From contig NZ_BATR01000079.1 in NCBI RefSeq assembly GCF_000739655.1, positions 1 through 32,240 of the forward strand: a stretch of DNA of 32,240 bases, given 5' to 3'. Of the stretch, positions 1 through 7,436 are shown piece by piece (the first letter of the stretch is position 1; every line of letters starts with the position of its first letter). The notes below the pieces were generated by a model that ran no database searches, had not been told where the DNA came from, and saw only the letters and a list, made by a program, of their open reading frames with translations. Source of the DNA: Verrucomicrobium sp. BvORR106 (lineage in GTDB: Bacteria > Verrucomicrobiota > Verrucomicrobiia > Verrucomicrobiales > Verrucomicrobiaceae). The position numbers and the translations under genes were made by a program.

Positions 1-178
1 CCCGGTAGAAGGCCATGCCGGGGCGGTCGTCAAGCATGCGCTGGAGCTGCTTCTGGCCGTGGCGCATCGCCGCGGAGATGGGCTCGGCGGCGCGGGAGGT
101 GATGGCGGACGCGCCGAGGACGAGGGCGACGGCGAGCAGGCAGAGGAGCTGGGACGCGATGGGGGCGCGCGGCGACAT
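1..178 (-). CDS. Partial secreted protein (N-terminal 59 residues)
   Basis: Reading the - strand from an ATG at 178 gives an open frame that runs off the left edge with no stop. The first 31 residues look like a Sec signal peptide: a short basic start (MSPRAP), a Leu/Val/Ala-rich core and a small-residue region ending near SRAA. The mature part starts around EPISAAMRHGQKQLQRML. Its codons mostly end in C, unlike the G-ending codons of the + strand genes that follow, so it behaves as a real gene on the - strand. It is divergent from everything else in the window and may mark host DNA at the left border. The function is unknown. Confidence 0.6.
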   Translation of the reverse strand, partial: MSPRAPIASQLLCLLAVALVLGASAITSRAAEPISAAMRHGQKQLQRMLDDRPGMAFYR

Positions 179-185
179 TGGTTGA

Positions 186-224
186 GACAGGATTAACAAG
201 ATTTTTGGAGGATTAACAAGATTG
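186..224. repeat. Copy of dispersed gattaacaagat repeat
   Basis: Two near-identical units, each carrying gattaacaagatt, lie just upstream of the left-edge gene. The same element (gattaacaggat form) recurs at 16259-16295 and 23611-23648, and a degenerate form lies around 13210-13227. Confidence 0.7.
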
Positions 225-229
225 GAATG

Positions 230-404
230 CGGAGAGATGGAGAGATGGAGAGATGGAGAGGTGGAGAGATGGAGAGGTGGAGAGGTGGAGAGGTGGAGAG
301 GTGGAGAGGTGGAGTGGTGGAGTGGTGGAGTGGTGGAGTGGTGGAGTGGTGGAGTGGTGGAGTGGTGGAGTGGTGGAGTGGTGGAGTGGTGGAGTGGTGG
401 AGTG
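230..404. repeat. Octamer tandem array (gatggaga, ggtggaga, ggtggagt)
   Basis: About 21 consecutive 8-bp units change in steps from gatggaga through ggtggaga to ggtggagt. All three frames are open because 8-bp units translate as an 8-residue repeat (EWWSGGVV), so the ORFs crossing it are artefacts. The strand is purine-rich with regular GG pairs. Confidence 0.9.
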
Positions 405-486
405 GGAAACTTGGGTGTTGACGTTTGGTGCAGGATCTGATGGGATGGGTGTGAGGTGGAGGCTGCCATGCTGAGAGGTGCTGATC

Positions 487-1398
487 ATGAATGAACGAAC
501 AAGAATCACGGAGACCGCGTGGCGGTGGGGGCTGGTGGTGGTGCTGATGAGTCTGGTGGGGCCAGGGGCGGGGGCGTTGTGGGCGCAGGAAGGGCCTTGG
601 GTTCCGCCGCTGCTGCCGCATGAGCAGATCCAGGATGCTGACCTTCGGGAGGCGTATAAGGACATTCAGACGCTGGGGTTTGCGTTGAATGAACTGGGGC
701 CTGCCATAGTTGAGAGCAAGCCCCGGGTTGCGACGGCGTTCCTGGCGCGTGAAGAGAATTTTCGCGTGATTCTGCGGGCGCTGACAGAGTTGGAGGCCTC
801 GCGTGCGGAGGACCGGCAGAGGGCGGTCCGCTCTGATTGCACGTACTCTGCGATCATGATGGGCATCATGTCCTGCCGTCCGGAGGCGATCCCGGTGCTG
901 AAAAGGCTGCTGTGGAGCCCGGAGCGGGAGATATGGAGCGCGGTTGCGGACGGGGATCAGTACAACAATCTGGAGGTGTTCCCGACGGATCTGTGGCTGG
1001 AGGTGACGCGGGCGTCGCTGGCACGAGTGCCGTGGAATTTCGCGATGCAGGGGCGAAACAAGGAGGTGGAGGAATTTACCTCCAACGTGGAAAGATTCTA
1101 TTTCTGGACGTATCCCAAGGACTGGTGGCTGATGGAGAGGATGAAGCGTCGCGGGCTGGGCATGTGCTACGGGACGGTGTACCATGAGGACCTGAGGGGC
1201 AAATTTGAGCAGACACAGGTGATGGCGGCGGATGCTGTGCACTACTTTAAGCGACCGGTGGGGCAGGTGGCTGGACCGTCGGGGATGCTGTCGTGGCAGG
1301 ATCTGGGTGGGATCCTCACGCTGGTGCTGGCGGGTGTCACAGCGGTGGGGTTCTGGCTTGGGTTCAAGGAAATGTCCAGGAAGGTGGTTGGTTCGTAA
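487..1398 (+). CDS. Secreted or membrane-anchored hypothetical protein
   Basis: 303 residues, not assigned to a family. The ATG at 487 is preferred over the in-frame GTG at 478 because gagaggtg lies six bases upstream as a Shine-Dalgarno. Residues 14-34 form a signal peptide or N-terminal anchor ending in ALWAQ, and residues 273-292 are a second hydrophobic segment followed by a basic tail, so the bulk may be extracytoplasmic and held at its C-terminus. The middle is helical with Trp-rich stretches (PKDWWLMERM near 210-220) and resembles a degenerate helical-repeat protein, but no motif can be named. It is followed by a short spacer and the first HEAT-like paralog. Confidence 0.75.
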   Translation: MNERTRITETAWRWGLVVVLMSLVGPGAGALWAQEGPWVPPLLPHEQIQDADLREAYKDIQTLGFALNELGPAIVESKPRVATAFLAREENFRVILRALTELEASRAEDRQRAVRSDCTYSAIMMGIMSCRPEAIPVLKRLLWSPEREIWSAVADGDQYNNLEVFPTDLWLEVTRASLARVPWNFAMQGRNKEVEEFTSNVERFYFWTYPKDWWLMERMKRRGLGMCYGTVYHEDLRGKFEQTQVMAADAVHYFKRPVGQVAGPSGMLSWQDLGGILTLVLAGVTAVGFWLGFKEMSRKVVGS

Positions 1399-1496
1399 TG
1401 CTGGGGTTTTGGTGAGATGCGGCGCGGGCAGTGGGCAGTGGGCGGCTTGGTGCTTGGTTGGGGGGGTGACTTCTTTGGCTTGTCTGAAGGGGGTGA

Positions 1497-2384
1497 TTGG
1501 TGGTAAATGTGGAAAAAATGCAGCCTTCTCTCCCGTCTATGTCTCGCGCAGCTCTCCTTGATGGTACTGAGTCGCTTGCAACTCTAGGTTGCAGGGGAAC
1601 AAAGAGTTCCTCTGTTGGTGAGGGCTCTGGGGTAGTGGCATTTAACCTGGTCGCTGCGCGCAGCCTCTGCGTGGCCATGGTGGTGATGATGTGCACGGCT
1701 GGCTTGGGAAGTCCGGTGGACGATGCGATCATGATCTTGGAGGATGTCGCGAGAACGCCCAAGGAGAGGGCAGATGCCGCCGGGCGGATCGTGCGGGGCC
1801 TGGAGTCTTCAGGCGGGCCCATCAAAGTGGAGACGAAAGACCACGACGCGATCGCGAGGGCATCCCTGAGGCTGCTCGACGACAAGGACGCGGATCTAAG
1901 AGAAAAGGGGGTGGAACTGCTGTGGTGCATCCCTCCGTCCAGTGTGGATGAGGCCGCTCTCCAAAAGATCACTGCAGGGGCTTTGAACAAGAGCTTCGCT
2001 GTGCGCCTGATTAGGAGCAAGGGGATGAAGTCGTCACCGGCTGTCCAGGTGCTCAAGGACTGCATCAAGGCGCGAACGGATTTCATCTCATTTGGACTGG
2101 CTGGCCAAGTCGCCGCGGCCCGGGGCATGTTGGAGGTAAAGGACGATCTGATTGCGGCGATAGTAGACCCGAGATTTGGGGTGCGGTACATGGCCGTGGT
2201 GGCTCTCGCGGGATTTGCCAAAGGAACGGTGCCGCGGACAGAGGCGCTGGAACGATTCCTGGCGGACACGGAAAAGGATCTGAAAAGGAAACAAGAGACG
2301 GAGGAGAAGGGAGGCTCTCCGGTGATGCCTGAGGAGAAACAATTTGTGGAAGTGCTAAAAGCGCTTCTGGAGGCCTCAAAGTAG
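1497..2384 (+). CDS. Exported HEAT-like helical protein, paralog 1
   Basis: Open frame of 295 residues from a TTG. The true start is uncertain: ATG at 1518 or 1539 and GTG at 1635 are alternatives, and the last would place a signal peptide (SLCVAMVVMMCTAGLG) at the N-terminus. After the cleavage-like site the sequence SPVDDAI begins a series of paired helices with the feel of HEAT or armadillo repeats (LLDDKDADLREKGVELLW; AVVALAGFAKG). The protein at 3846-4658 is a clear diverged paralog sharing MMCTAG followed by PxDDA, LLDDK, and the final VEALK/LLEA helix. Such repeats usually make protein-binding scaffolds; the partner is unknown. Confidence 0.75.
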   Translation: MVVNVEKMQPSLPSMSRAALLDGTESLATLGCRGTKSSSVGEGSGVVAFNLVAARSLCVAMVVMMCTAGLGSPVDDAIMILEDVARTPKERADAAGRIVRGLESSGGPIKVETKDHDAIARASLRLLDDKDADLREKGVELLWCIPPSSVDEAALQKITAGALNKSFAVRLIRSKGMKSSPAVQVLKDCIKARTDFISFGLAGQVAAARGMLEVKDDLIAAIVDPRFGVRYMAVVALAGFAKGTVPRTEALERFLADTEKDLKRKQETEEKGGSPVMPEEKQFVEVLKALLEASK

Positions 2385-2396
2385 GGTGAGGCAATC

Positions 2397-2510
2397 GGCG
2401 GAATGCGGAATGCGGAATGCGGAATGCGGAATGCGGAGTGGTGGAGTGGTGGAGTGGTGGAGTGGTGGAGTGGTAGGAGTGGTAGGAGTGGTAGGAGTGG
2501 TAGGAGTTGA
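2397..2510. repeat. Mixed tandem array: 7-mer, 8-mer and 9-mer units
   Basis: In order: atgcgga heptamers, ggagtggt octamers (from about 2437), then ggtaggagt nonamers (from about 2472). Three unit lengths sit side by side, starting 12 bases after the stop of the preceding gene. Confidence 0.85.
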
Positions 2511-2627
2511 CTCATGAACCGAGAGGGTTTGACCAGGCTCGACGGTGGGGGTTGGGCATGCGCCGCGAAGCGGAAGGTCCATGGCGGTGAAGGTCTGCGT
2601 GGGCGTGGGGCGGGAACGGTGTCAGGG

Positions 2628-2760
2628 GTGTGCCTTGCGATGGGCCTACCGCTCCGCGGTAGATTGGCAGGCGGGGGCTATCCAGTGGTAGCCCTCGCTG
2701 GGCTCGGTCGACCACTGGCTATTCATGGTGAACCCTCCGGGTTCGGGGAGGCGGCTGCGC
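2628..2760. repeat. Three-hairpin structured repeat, copy 1
   Basis: Stem H1 is CTACCGC (2646-2652) with GCGGTAG (2656-2662), loop TCC. Stem H2 is CCAGTGGT (2682-2689) with ACCACTGG (2711-2718) and encloses a small inner hairpin GCTGGGC (2697-2703). Stem H3 is GAACCC (2730-2735) with GGGTTC (2739-2744), loop TCC. Related copies are at 20205-20335 and 6109-6212, with compensating changes in the stems. Confidence 0.8.
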
Positions 2761-2863
2761 TGGTTGAGGGGGCGGTAAGCGGTGCGTCGGTGAGTGGTAG
2801 GCGGGTTTTTTCCAACGGTTTCGACAAACTGGTGTCGATGCCTCCTCAATGTAGTGATGCAGT

Positions 2864-3616
2864 ATGTCTATGAAGATTCTCTCTGTGCCTGGGCTTCTGG
2901 TTGCGTGGATCTGTGGTGCAAGTGTGCTGACCACGTCGGCGTGGGGTGGGGAGCGTTGGACGACGGGGGATCAAGCCTTCAGCGTGGAGCTGCACTCGGA
3001 CAGAATCGCGGGCACGGATGTGCTGATGGCTGCTGCGAAAGGGGAGGTGGCCGCGACGGTGGTGGATTCTCCGCTGATCGAATCGCCGGTGACGCGTGAG
3101 TACGGTGGTCTGAGCTGGCTGGGGGATGTGCTGCCGAGATGGGTGGAGGGGCGCTATCTGGTGTTTGAGCGGGAGGAACGGCTGGCGGTGGTGGATGCGG
3201 CGAAAAAGCGGCTGATCTTAAACACGACGTTTGAGGCGCTGGTAAGGGCCCCGAAAGGAGAGAGGTGGATCGCGGTCAAGCATCGGCCTATCGGCAGGCT
3301 GCAGGAGAAGATCACGCCGGGGTTCCGGGACACGGTCTATGGGATCGACCTGGCGGAGGTGATCAAGGTGTACGAGCAGAAGGAAGGGGAGAAGCCGGTG
3401 GTGCCGTTTTCCCACCTGAAGTCGCTCGTGCTACTGGGCCATGCAGTGGCCTACCCAAAATGGAAGGCGGACGGGAGTGTGGAGATGATGGTGTGGACGG
3501 GGAGTGTCACGGAGATGTTTGCCCTTGATCCCATGGACTTGCGTCTGAAAGGGAAGACGCGTGTGGCGATGCCGCCGGGTGATGGGGTGGTGCAGCTGCC
3601 GTGGATCGCGAAGTAG
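2864..3616 (+). CDS. Secreted hypothetical protein
   Basis: 250 residues. ATG at 2864, with a second ATG two codons later (MKILS) equally plausible; no Shine-Dalgarno is visible. Residues 5-28 form a signal peptide ending SAWG before GERW. The mature part looks beta-rich, with alternating short strands (RYLVFEREERLAVVDAAKKRLILNT; MVWTGSVTEMFALDPMDLRLKGKT) that resemble beta-propeller or WD-like blades, though no blade signature is clear. Periplasmic or outer-surface location is inferred. A heptad array begins on the base after its stop codon. The function is not recognised. Confidence 0.75.
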   Translation: MSMKILSVPGLLVAWICGASVLTTSAWGGERWTTGDQAFSVELHSDRIAGTDVLMAAAKGEVAATVVDSPLIESPVTREYGGLSWLGDVLPRWVEGRYLVFEREERLAVVDAAKKRLILNTTFEALVRAPKGERWIAVKHRPIGRLQEKITPGFRDTVYGIDLAEVIKVYEQKEGEKPVVPFSHLKSLVLLGHAVAYPKWKADGSVEMMVWTGSVTEMFALDPMDLRLKGKTRVAMPPGDGVVQLPWIAK

Positions 3617-3679
3617 TCTGGGCAGTGGGCAGTGGGCAGTGTTGGGCGTTGAAGTTTGAAGTTTGAAGTTTGCCGCATG
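3617..3679. repeat. Nine in-register heptads after a stop codon
   Basis: Starting directly after TAG (3614-3616), the bases fall into nine 7-bp units: tctgggc, agtgggc twice, agtgttg, ggcgttg, aagtttg three times, ccgcatg. Two unrelated heptad sequences share one register. Confidence 0.75.
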
Positions 3680-3830
3680 CCTGCCTTTGGGCGGCGTGGA
3701 GTTCTTCAGGTCTTCTTGAGCTTGCGTGGAGTGGGCGAATATTGGTAAACATGGAAAAACAATCCCAACGTGCATGTGTAAGACGAAACTTCCGGGTGGT
3801 GTTGATGTCCCCTTGCTATTGGCCAGGGTG

Positions 3831-3840
3831 AGAAGAGGGG
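3831..3840 (+). promoter_or_regulatory. Shine-Dalgarno deciding the start at 3846
   Basis: The purine run agaagagggg lies five bases before ATG 3846, whereas nothing comparable precedes the earlier in-frame starts at and after 3726. This supports the shorter protein with an N-terminal signal peptide. Confidence 0.5.
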
Positions 3841-3845
3841 CCTCG

Positions 3846-4658
3846 ATGGAAGACGTGGCGGAGAGCGCGGTGACTCGCGGGTTGGCTTTTGGGCGGCTTC
3901 GCCAATATGCCCTCTACTTTGCCATGACCATGATGCTATGCACCGCGGGCTTTGGGCACCCTCTTGATGATGCCCTGGCGGTTTTGGTCAATCCTGCTAG
4001 GCCGTTCAAACAGCGGGCGGGTGTCGGGGCGGAGTTGATGAAAAACCTGGCGAGTTTCAATGGATCCGCGCCTATGGAGGCCAGGGATTATGAGGCTATC
4101 GCCCAGTCGGCCCTGATCCTGCTGGACGACAAGGAGGCGCTCTTTCAGGAGGTCGCTGCCTGTCTGCTGTTGGCCGTTCCGCCAACGAAGTTTCATGAAC
4201 TGGCGCTTCCGAAGGTGCTGGCCGCTCCCCTGGGGAAGGGGTATGCGGTGCGCCTGGTCGCAGCCAAGGGATTGACGACGCCCGAAGCGATCCGGTTGCT
4301 CCAGGAGACCATCTCGATGCGACCTGACACGAGCTCATTCGAGCTGGCGGCTACGGAAGCCAGCAAGCGGCAGATGTTGGACATGAAGGGGGACCTTGTC
4401 GCGGCGCTTGCGGATAAACGAACGGGCATTCAGCTGGCTGCTGCCCGGGCGCTGGCGGGGTTCCCAAATGTAAAAGGAGCCGAACTGCCGAAAGCAACGC
4501 TGCAGCTGCGTCTGGCCGAGGCGGAAGCACAGCTGAGGAAGAGCGAAGAGTTCAAGATGTTTCTTCCTCAGTCAGGCGCTGCTCCGCTGCCGACGCAATG
4601 GCAGCTCCTGGTTGAGGCTCTGAAGGGGTTGCTTCAAGCGCCAACGGAGGGCCGGTAG
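3846..4658 (+). CDS. Exported HEAT-like helical protein, paralog 2
   Basis: 270 residues from ATG 3846; the frame is open back to 3726 but the Shine-Dalgarno and signal peptide favour 3846. Residues 20-37 (YALYFAMTMMLCTAGFG) form the hydrophobic core of a signal peptide, followed by HPLDDALAVL. The body has repeated helix pairs (LLDDKEALFQEVAACLLLAVP; DKRTGIQLAAARALAGFP) aligned with the protein at 1497-2384. The pair are separated by the secreted protein at 2864-3616, and their upstream DNA is also similar (attggtaaacatgg-type segment), so the duplication probably included the leader. Likely a periplasmic protein-binding scaffold; function unknown. Confidence 0.75.
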   Translation: MEDVAESAVTRGLAFGRLRQYALYFAMTMMLCTAGFGHPLDDALAVLVNPARPFKQRAGVGAELMKNLASFNGSAPMEARDYEAIAQSALILLDDKEALFQEVAACLLLAVPPTKFHELALPKVLAAPLGKGYAVRLVAAKGLTTPEAIRLLQETISMRPDTSSFELAATEASKRQMLDMKGDLVAALADKRTGIQLAAARALAGFPNVKGAELPKATLQLRLAEAEAQLRKSEEFKMFLPQSGAAPLPTQWQLLVEALKGLLQAPTEGR

Positions 4659-4696
4659 GCTGTGGGCGGCGACTTTACTTTGCCCGTCGGCTGCTT

Positions 4697-5800
4697 ATGA
4701 AGGACGGCATGAATTCGCCCCTTAACGAGAACGAGTGGAGTCAAACGCTGGATCTGGCCCAGCAGCACCTCGATCGCTCCGCCAGCGCGAAGGACTATCG
4801 TGAGTGGGCATCCGCCATGCTGGCGGCGGGACGCTTCTCCAAGGCGCTCTGCGAACTGGCCAAGGCTTCCGAATTCTATGCCACATTCATGAGGACAGAG
4901 TTTGAGCGGGCACTCGGTGAACTGGACGTCGAGATTCCTGACCTGCGTGAACGCACTGGGTTCTTCGGCCTGCAGAGCGCCTGCAAGGGGGGCGATATCG
5001 CCCGGGTGCAGATGTTTCTTTCCCGAGGGGTGTGCCCGCTGGCGAGCCTGGATGGGATGGTTCCCGCGCTTCAGGTCGCGCTCTACGAGGGGGAGGGGGA
5101 GGTCTTTGCCTTCTTTGTGTCTGAAGGGGTGCTGGAGCGTGCAGACAAGAAGTGCCTGAGTAGTCTCCTCGACACTGCGGTGGGCCTGGGCAAGGAGGCG
5201 GCGGCGGTGTCTCTGCTGAAGGCAGGCGCGGCGGCTGATTTCCGAACCTGGATCAAGGCTGAAGCGAAGGGGCTGCAACAGGTGCTGGAGACGCTGCGAT
5301 CGGTGGGGGTCTCGTCTGGTGAGCCGCAGTATGACATCGACGCCCTGTTCCTGCAGCATGGAAAGCCTTCGAGGGTGCGGAGGGTACTCGCGGAACTGCT
5401 TGGTGCCGCCTATCCTGAACTCTGGGTGGAGGAGAAGGTCCTGTTCGAGATCGAGGAGCTGGTTTCCGCCTGCGGCAACGGTATCGATATCCCGATTGCA
5501 AGTGGCAGGCACCACCGCATTCTCAATGCGATGCAGGCAATGAACATCCTGGGCGTCTCCCCGATGCTGGCGATGATGTCTGATCTGAAGGCGGCGTTGT
5601 GCAAGCGGGGTGGGGGAAATCTGGAGGAGGGGGATCTGGTCGAGGAGGGGCTGGATGATGAGACGGAACGATTTGATGAGGAGATCAGAGTTTTGAACCG
5701 ACGTTACCGGTCTGTGCTGCCGGAACTGAATGCGGCGATTGATCAGTACATGCTGGCATCGGTGCCTGCCTTGCGGAGGCGGAAATCGACGGGGGCGTGA
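4697..5800 (+). CDS. Ankyrin-like cytoplasmic protein
   Basis: 367 residues from ATG 4697, 38 bases after the preceding stop. There is no signal peptide or membrane segment. Residues about 90-205 read as three to four degenerate ankyrin units (GLQSACKGGDIARVQMFLSRG; LQVALYEGEGEVFAFFVSEG; AVGLGKEAAAVSLLKAGA). The N-terminal 60 residues and the C-terminal half are helical, with an acidic stretch near 315-335 (LEEGDLVEEGLDDETERFDEE) and a basic tail. Ankyrin proteins bind other proteins; the partner is not visible here. Codons are more balanced than in neighbouring genes. Confidence 0.75.
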   Translation: MKDGMNSPLNENEWSQTLDLAQQHLDRSASAKDYREWASAMLAAGRFSKALCELAKASEFYATFMRTEFERALGELDVEIPDLRERTGFFGLQSACKGGDIARVQMFLSRGVCPLASLDGMVPALQVALYEGEGEVFAFFVSEGVLERADKKCLSSLLDTAVGLGKEAAAVSLLKAGAAADFRTWIKAEAKGLQQVLETLRSVGVSSGEPQYDIDALFLQHGKPSRVRRVLAELLGAAYPELWVEEKVLFEIEELVSACGNGIDIPIASGRHHRILNAMQAMNILGVSPMLAMMSDLKAALCKRGGGNLEEGDLVEEGLDDETERFDEEIRVLNRRYRSVLPELNAAIDQYMLASVPALRRRKSTGA

Positions 5801-5877
5801 TCATGGAGGTGGATGCCGAGAACCCGACGCTATGCCGGAGAGAGGGGGTGCGGGTGAGGGTGGTGATCGGGGTTCCG

Positions 5878-5963
5878 CCGTCTCATCCGGGACGGAAGGG
5901 CGGGACGGGGATTTTGAGGGGCGCACGCATCTTGCGTGTAGCTGTGCCCGGCATCTTGCCGGG
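5878..5963. repeat. Cluster of three short hairpins
   Basis: CCGTC/GACGG (5878-5882 with 5891-5895), CACGCA-TCT-TGCGTG (5924-5938) and CCCGGCA-TCT-TGCCGGG (5947-5963). The last two share the TCT loop and differ in stem sequence, as in REP-like families. Confidence 0.7.
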
Positions 5964-6108
5964 GATGAGGGGTGGTGGGATGACGGAGAAGATGGGGTTC
6001 GAGGAATGAGGTGACGGTGCGGTAGGCAAGGTGGAAGAGCTGTCCCGGCTTTTGGGTGCGGGGCGTGTGCAGGGTGGCGGTTGTGTTGGGTGAAGTGAAC
6101 GTTGCCGC

Positions 6109-6212
6109 GACGCCCTCCGGGGTCGGGGGATTTCTTTTAGGTGACCGGAGGTATCAGTCGCTGCGCTCCTTCAACCGTCCGGCTAATGGCTGTGATGCCT
6201 CCGGCATCGGGG
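6109..6212. repeat. Three-hairpin structured repeat, copy 3 (diverged)
   Basis: H1 is GAC(G)CCC-TCC-GGGGTC (6109-6124, one bulge). H2 is CCGGAGGT (6145-6152) with ACCGTCCGG (6174-6182, one bulge) around inner GCTGCGC (6160-6166). H3 is GATGCC-TCC-GGCATC (6194-6208). The order, loops and trailing GGGGAG match copies 1 and 2 although the stem bases differ. Confidence 0.7.
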
Positions 6213-6392
6213 AGGGGGGCGAGCGGCGGGTTGAGGCGGCCGCGAGCACGAATGCAGTGCCTCATCTAGCGCCTGGGAAGCTGGTGGGGGGATGGCGGAG
6301 GGGCTGAGGTTCGAGGAATGATTGGGCGGTGCGGCGGGAAGTGTGCGGGGACGCGGTGGGCCGTTTGATGATTGACGGCGGCGGTTGTGAGG

Positions 6393-6573
6393 GTGATGGA
6401 GTGATGGAGTGATGGAGTGATGGAGTGATGGAGTGATGGAGTGATGGAGTGATGGAGTGATGGAGTGATGGAGTGATGGAGTGATGGAGTGATGGAGTGA
6501 TGGAGTGATGGAGTGGTGGAGTGGTGGAGTGGTGGAGTGGTGGAGTGGTGGAGTGGTGGAGTGGTGGAGTGGT
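6393..6573. repeat. Octamer tandem array (gatggagt then ggtggagt)
   Basis: About 22 units of 8 bp: a first block of gatggagt and a second of ggtggagt with an abrupt switch near 6511. It is the same family as 230-404, 9401-9438 and 15961-15984. Confidence 0.9.
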
Positions 6574-6652
6574 GGGTTCGAGGAAGTATCGCGGTTTAGA
6601 AAGGTTGGCAGGATGGGGAGGGGCGTTGCTGATGGGATCTGGTTGAAGGCTG

Positions 6653-6810
6653 AGGGCCTGGCTGGGCGACTCTCGCGCCGCTTTCAGGGTGCCAACTTGT
6701 GTGGGTGGGGGACCCAGGCCCTCTGTCCGCTTCGCGGCCTCCGTGCCAGGGCTGGGGTCTGTGGGCCTTTCAGGCCCGGTGCGGCGGTGGGCAGTACGTC
6801 CTCGCAGGAC
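6653..6810. repeat. Folded intergenic element
   Basis: A nine-base stem AGGGCCTGG (6653-6661) pairs with CCAGGCCCT (6714-6722) across 52 bases. It is followed by CCGC-TTC-GCGG (6727-6737), GGGCCT-TTC-AGGCCC (6763-6777) and GTCCT-CGC-AGGAC (6798-6810). It may be another member of the host REP-like repeats, or a structured leader of the membrane gene at 6884. Confidence 0.5.
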
Positions 6811-6883
6811 TCACCATGTGGGGCCGTGGGAGGTGATTTCATTCTGGACAGGGGTATGCCGGGGATTATCTTGATCTAACTCT

Positions 6884-7351
6884 ATGGCTGATCTCGTGAT
6901 TGGTTCGCTGCCGATGAATTCGCCGGGCATTGACCGCGGGGCGTTCCGCGCTTCCGCAATCAAGTCTTTCCTGCTCCTTGTCGCCCCTTTCGAGGTGGCG
7001 TCAGCCGGCTTGGTGCTGGCGGATTCGGAGGCGTATTCCTGGTGGACGGTGCTCCTGCCGAATGTGGTTTCGTTGATGGTGGGACTGGCGATGGTCCTGG
7101 CGTTGCCAAGGTCGGTGATTGGCTGGCTGGCTGCGAACTTTGGGATGGCGTGTTTGATGGGGGTGTTCGTGATGGCGCTGTCTGCCTGCTCCTACTTTGT
7201 TGCGCTGGACCTGCTGAGCTGGTGGCCGTCATCTCTGCGCTACTCGATGAAGTTCACCGGGGTCATCTGCCTTTTCTCGATGCCGTTTGGGGCGCTGTAT
7301 GGAGTGTTCCTGTATGGGGCGGCGCAGGCAAGTGCGTCGGAGCGTAAGTAA
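6884..7351 (+). CDS. Small integral membrane protein
   Basis: 155 residues with four predicted membrane segments near 28-45, 53-74, 82-108 and 124-147, and short loops between them. The N-terminus before the first segment is polar and the C-terminus is short and basic (SERK). No signature of a transporter or enzyme is seen. It stands between the repeat-rich spacer and a three-gene cluster of secreted proteins. A minor alternative is a start at the internal methionine at residue 11. The function is unknown. Confidence 0.65.
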   Translation: MADLVIGSLPMNSPGIDRGAFRASAIKSFLLLVAPFEVASAGLVLADSEAYSWWTVLLPNVVSLMVGLAMVLALPRSVIGWLAANFGMACLMGVFVMALSACSYFVALDLLSWWPSSLRYSMKFTGVICLFSMPFGALYGVFLYGAAQASASERK

Positions 7352-7436
7352 GAGGTGCCTGGTGACCAGCACTTGGTGCTTGGCAGATTGATGGAGAAAT
7401 GGTTGTCTCAAGAGATTGGGGAAGAAAGGTCACCTG

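Larger units (their letters stand above)
2385..2863. other. Intergenic region made of repeats
   Basis: No credible gene. It holds heptamer/octamer/nonamer arrays (2397-2510) and a three-hairpin element (2628-2760). The 119-codon frame from 2514 is a translation of these repeats. Confidence 0.7.
5801..6883. other. 1.1-kb gene-free region of hairpin and octamer repeats
   Basis: It contains a hairpin cluster (5878-5963), structured repeat copy 3 (6109-6212), a long octamer array (6393-6573) and a folded region (6653-6810). Frames such as 5797-6009 and 6505-6879 are translations of these repeats and are not accepted as genes. Confidence 0.7.

Noticed and set aside
230-404. CRISPR array.
   Set aside because: Units are 8 bp without spacers, and no cas-like gene is present.
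222-474. Three overlapping small + strand ORFs rich in Trp, Gly and Val, and long - strand frames across 193-1242.
   Set aside because: They are translations of the octamer array; every frame is open because an 8-bp unit gives an 8-residue repeat. The - strand frame also lies over a well-supported + strand gene.
2514-2873. A 119-residue ORF upstream of the secreted protein gene.
   Set aside because: Most of it is a translation of the structured repeat, which appears again at 20205-20335 in noncoding DNA and has stem changes that make no sense as codons.
5797-6009. A 70-residue ORF whose start overlaps the end of the ankyrin-like gene.
   Set aside because: Its second half is translated hairpin repeat (CACGCA and CCCGGCA hairpins) and its first half has no features of a protein domain.
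6505-6879. A 124-residue ORF before the four-helix membrane protein.
   Set aside because: It begins in the octamer array and continues through hairpins; no coding signal remains once the repeats are removed.
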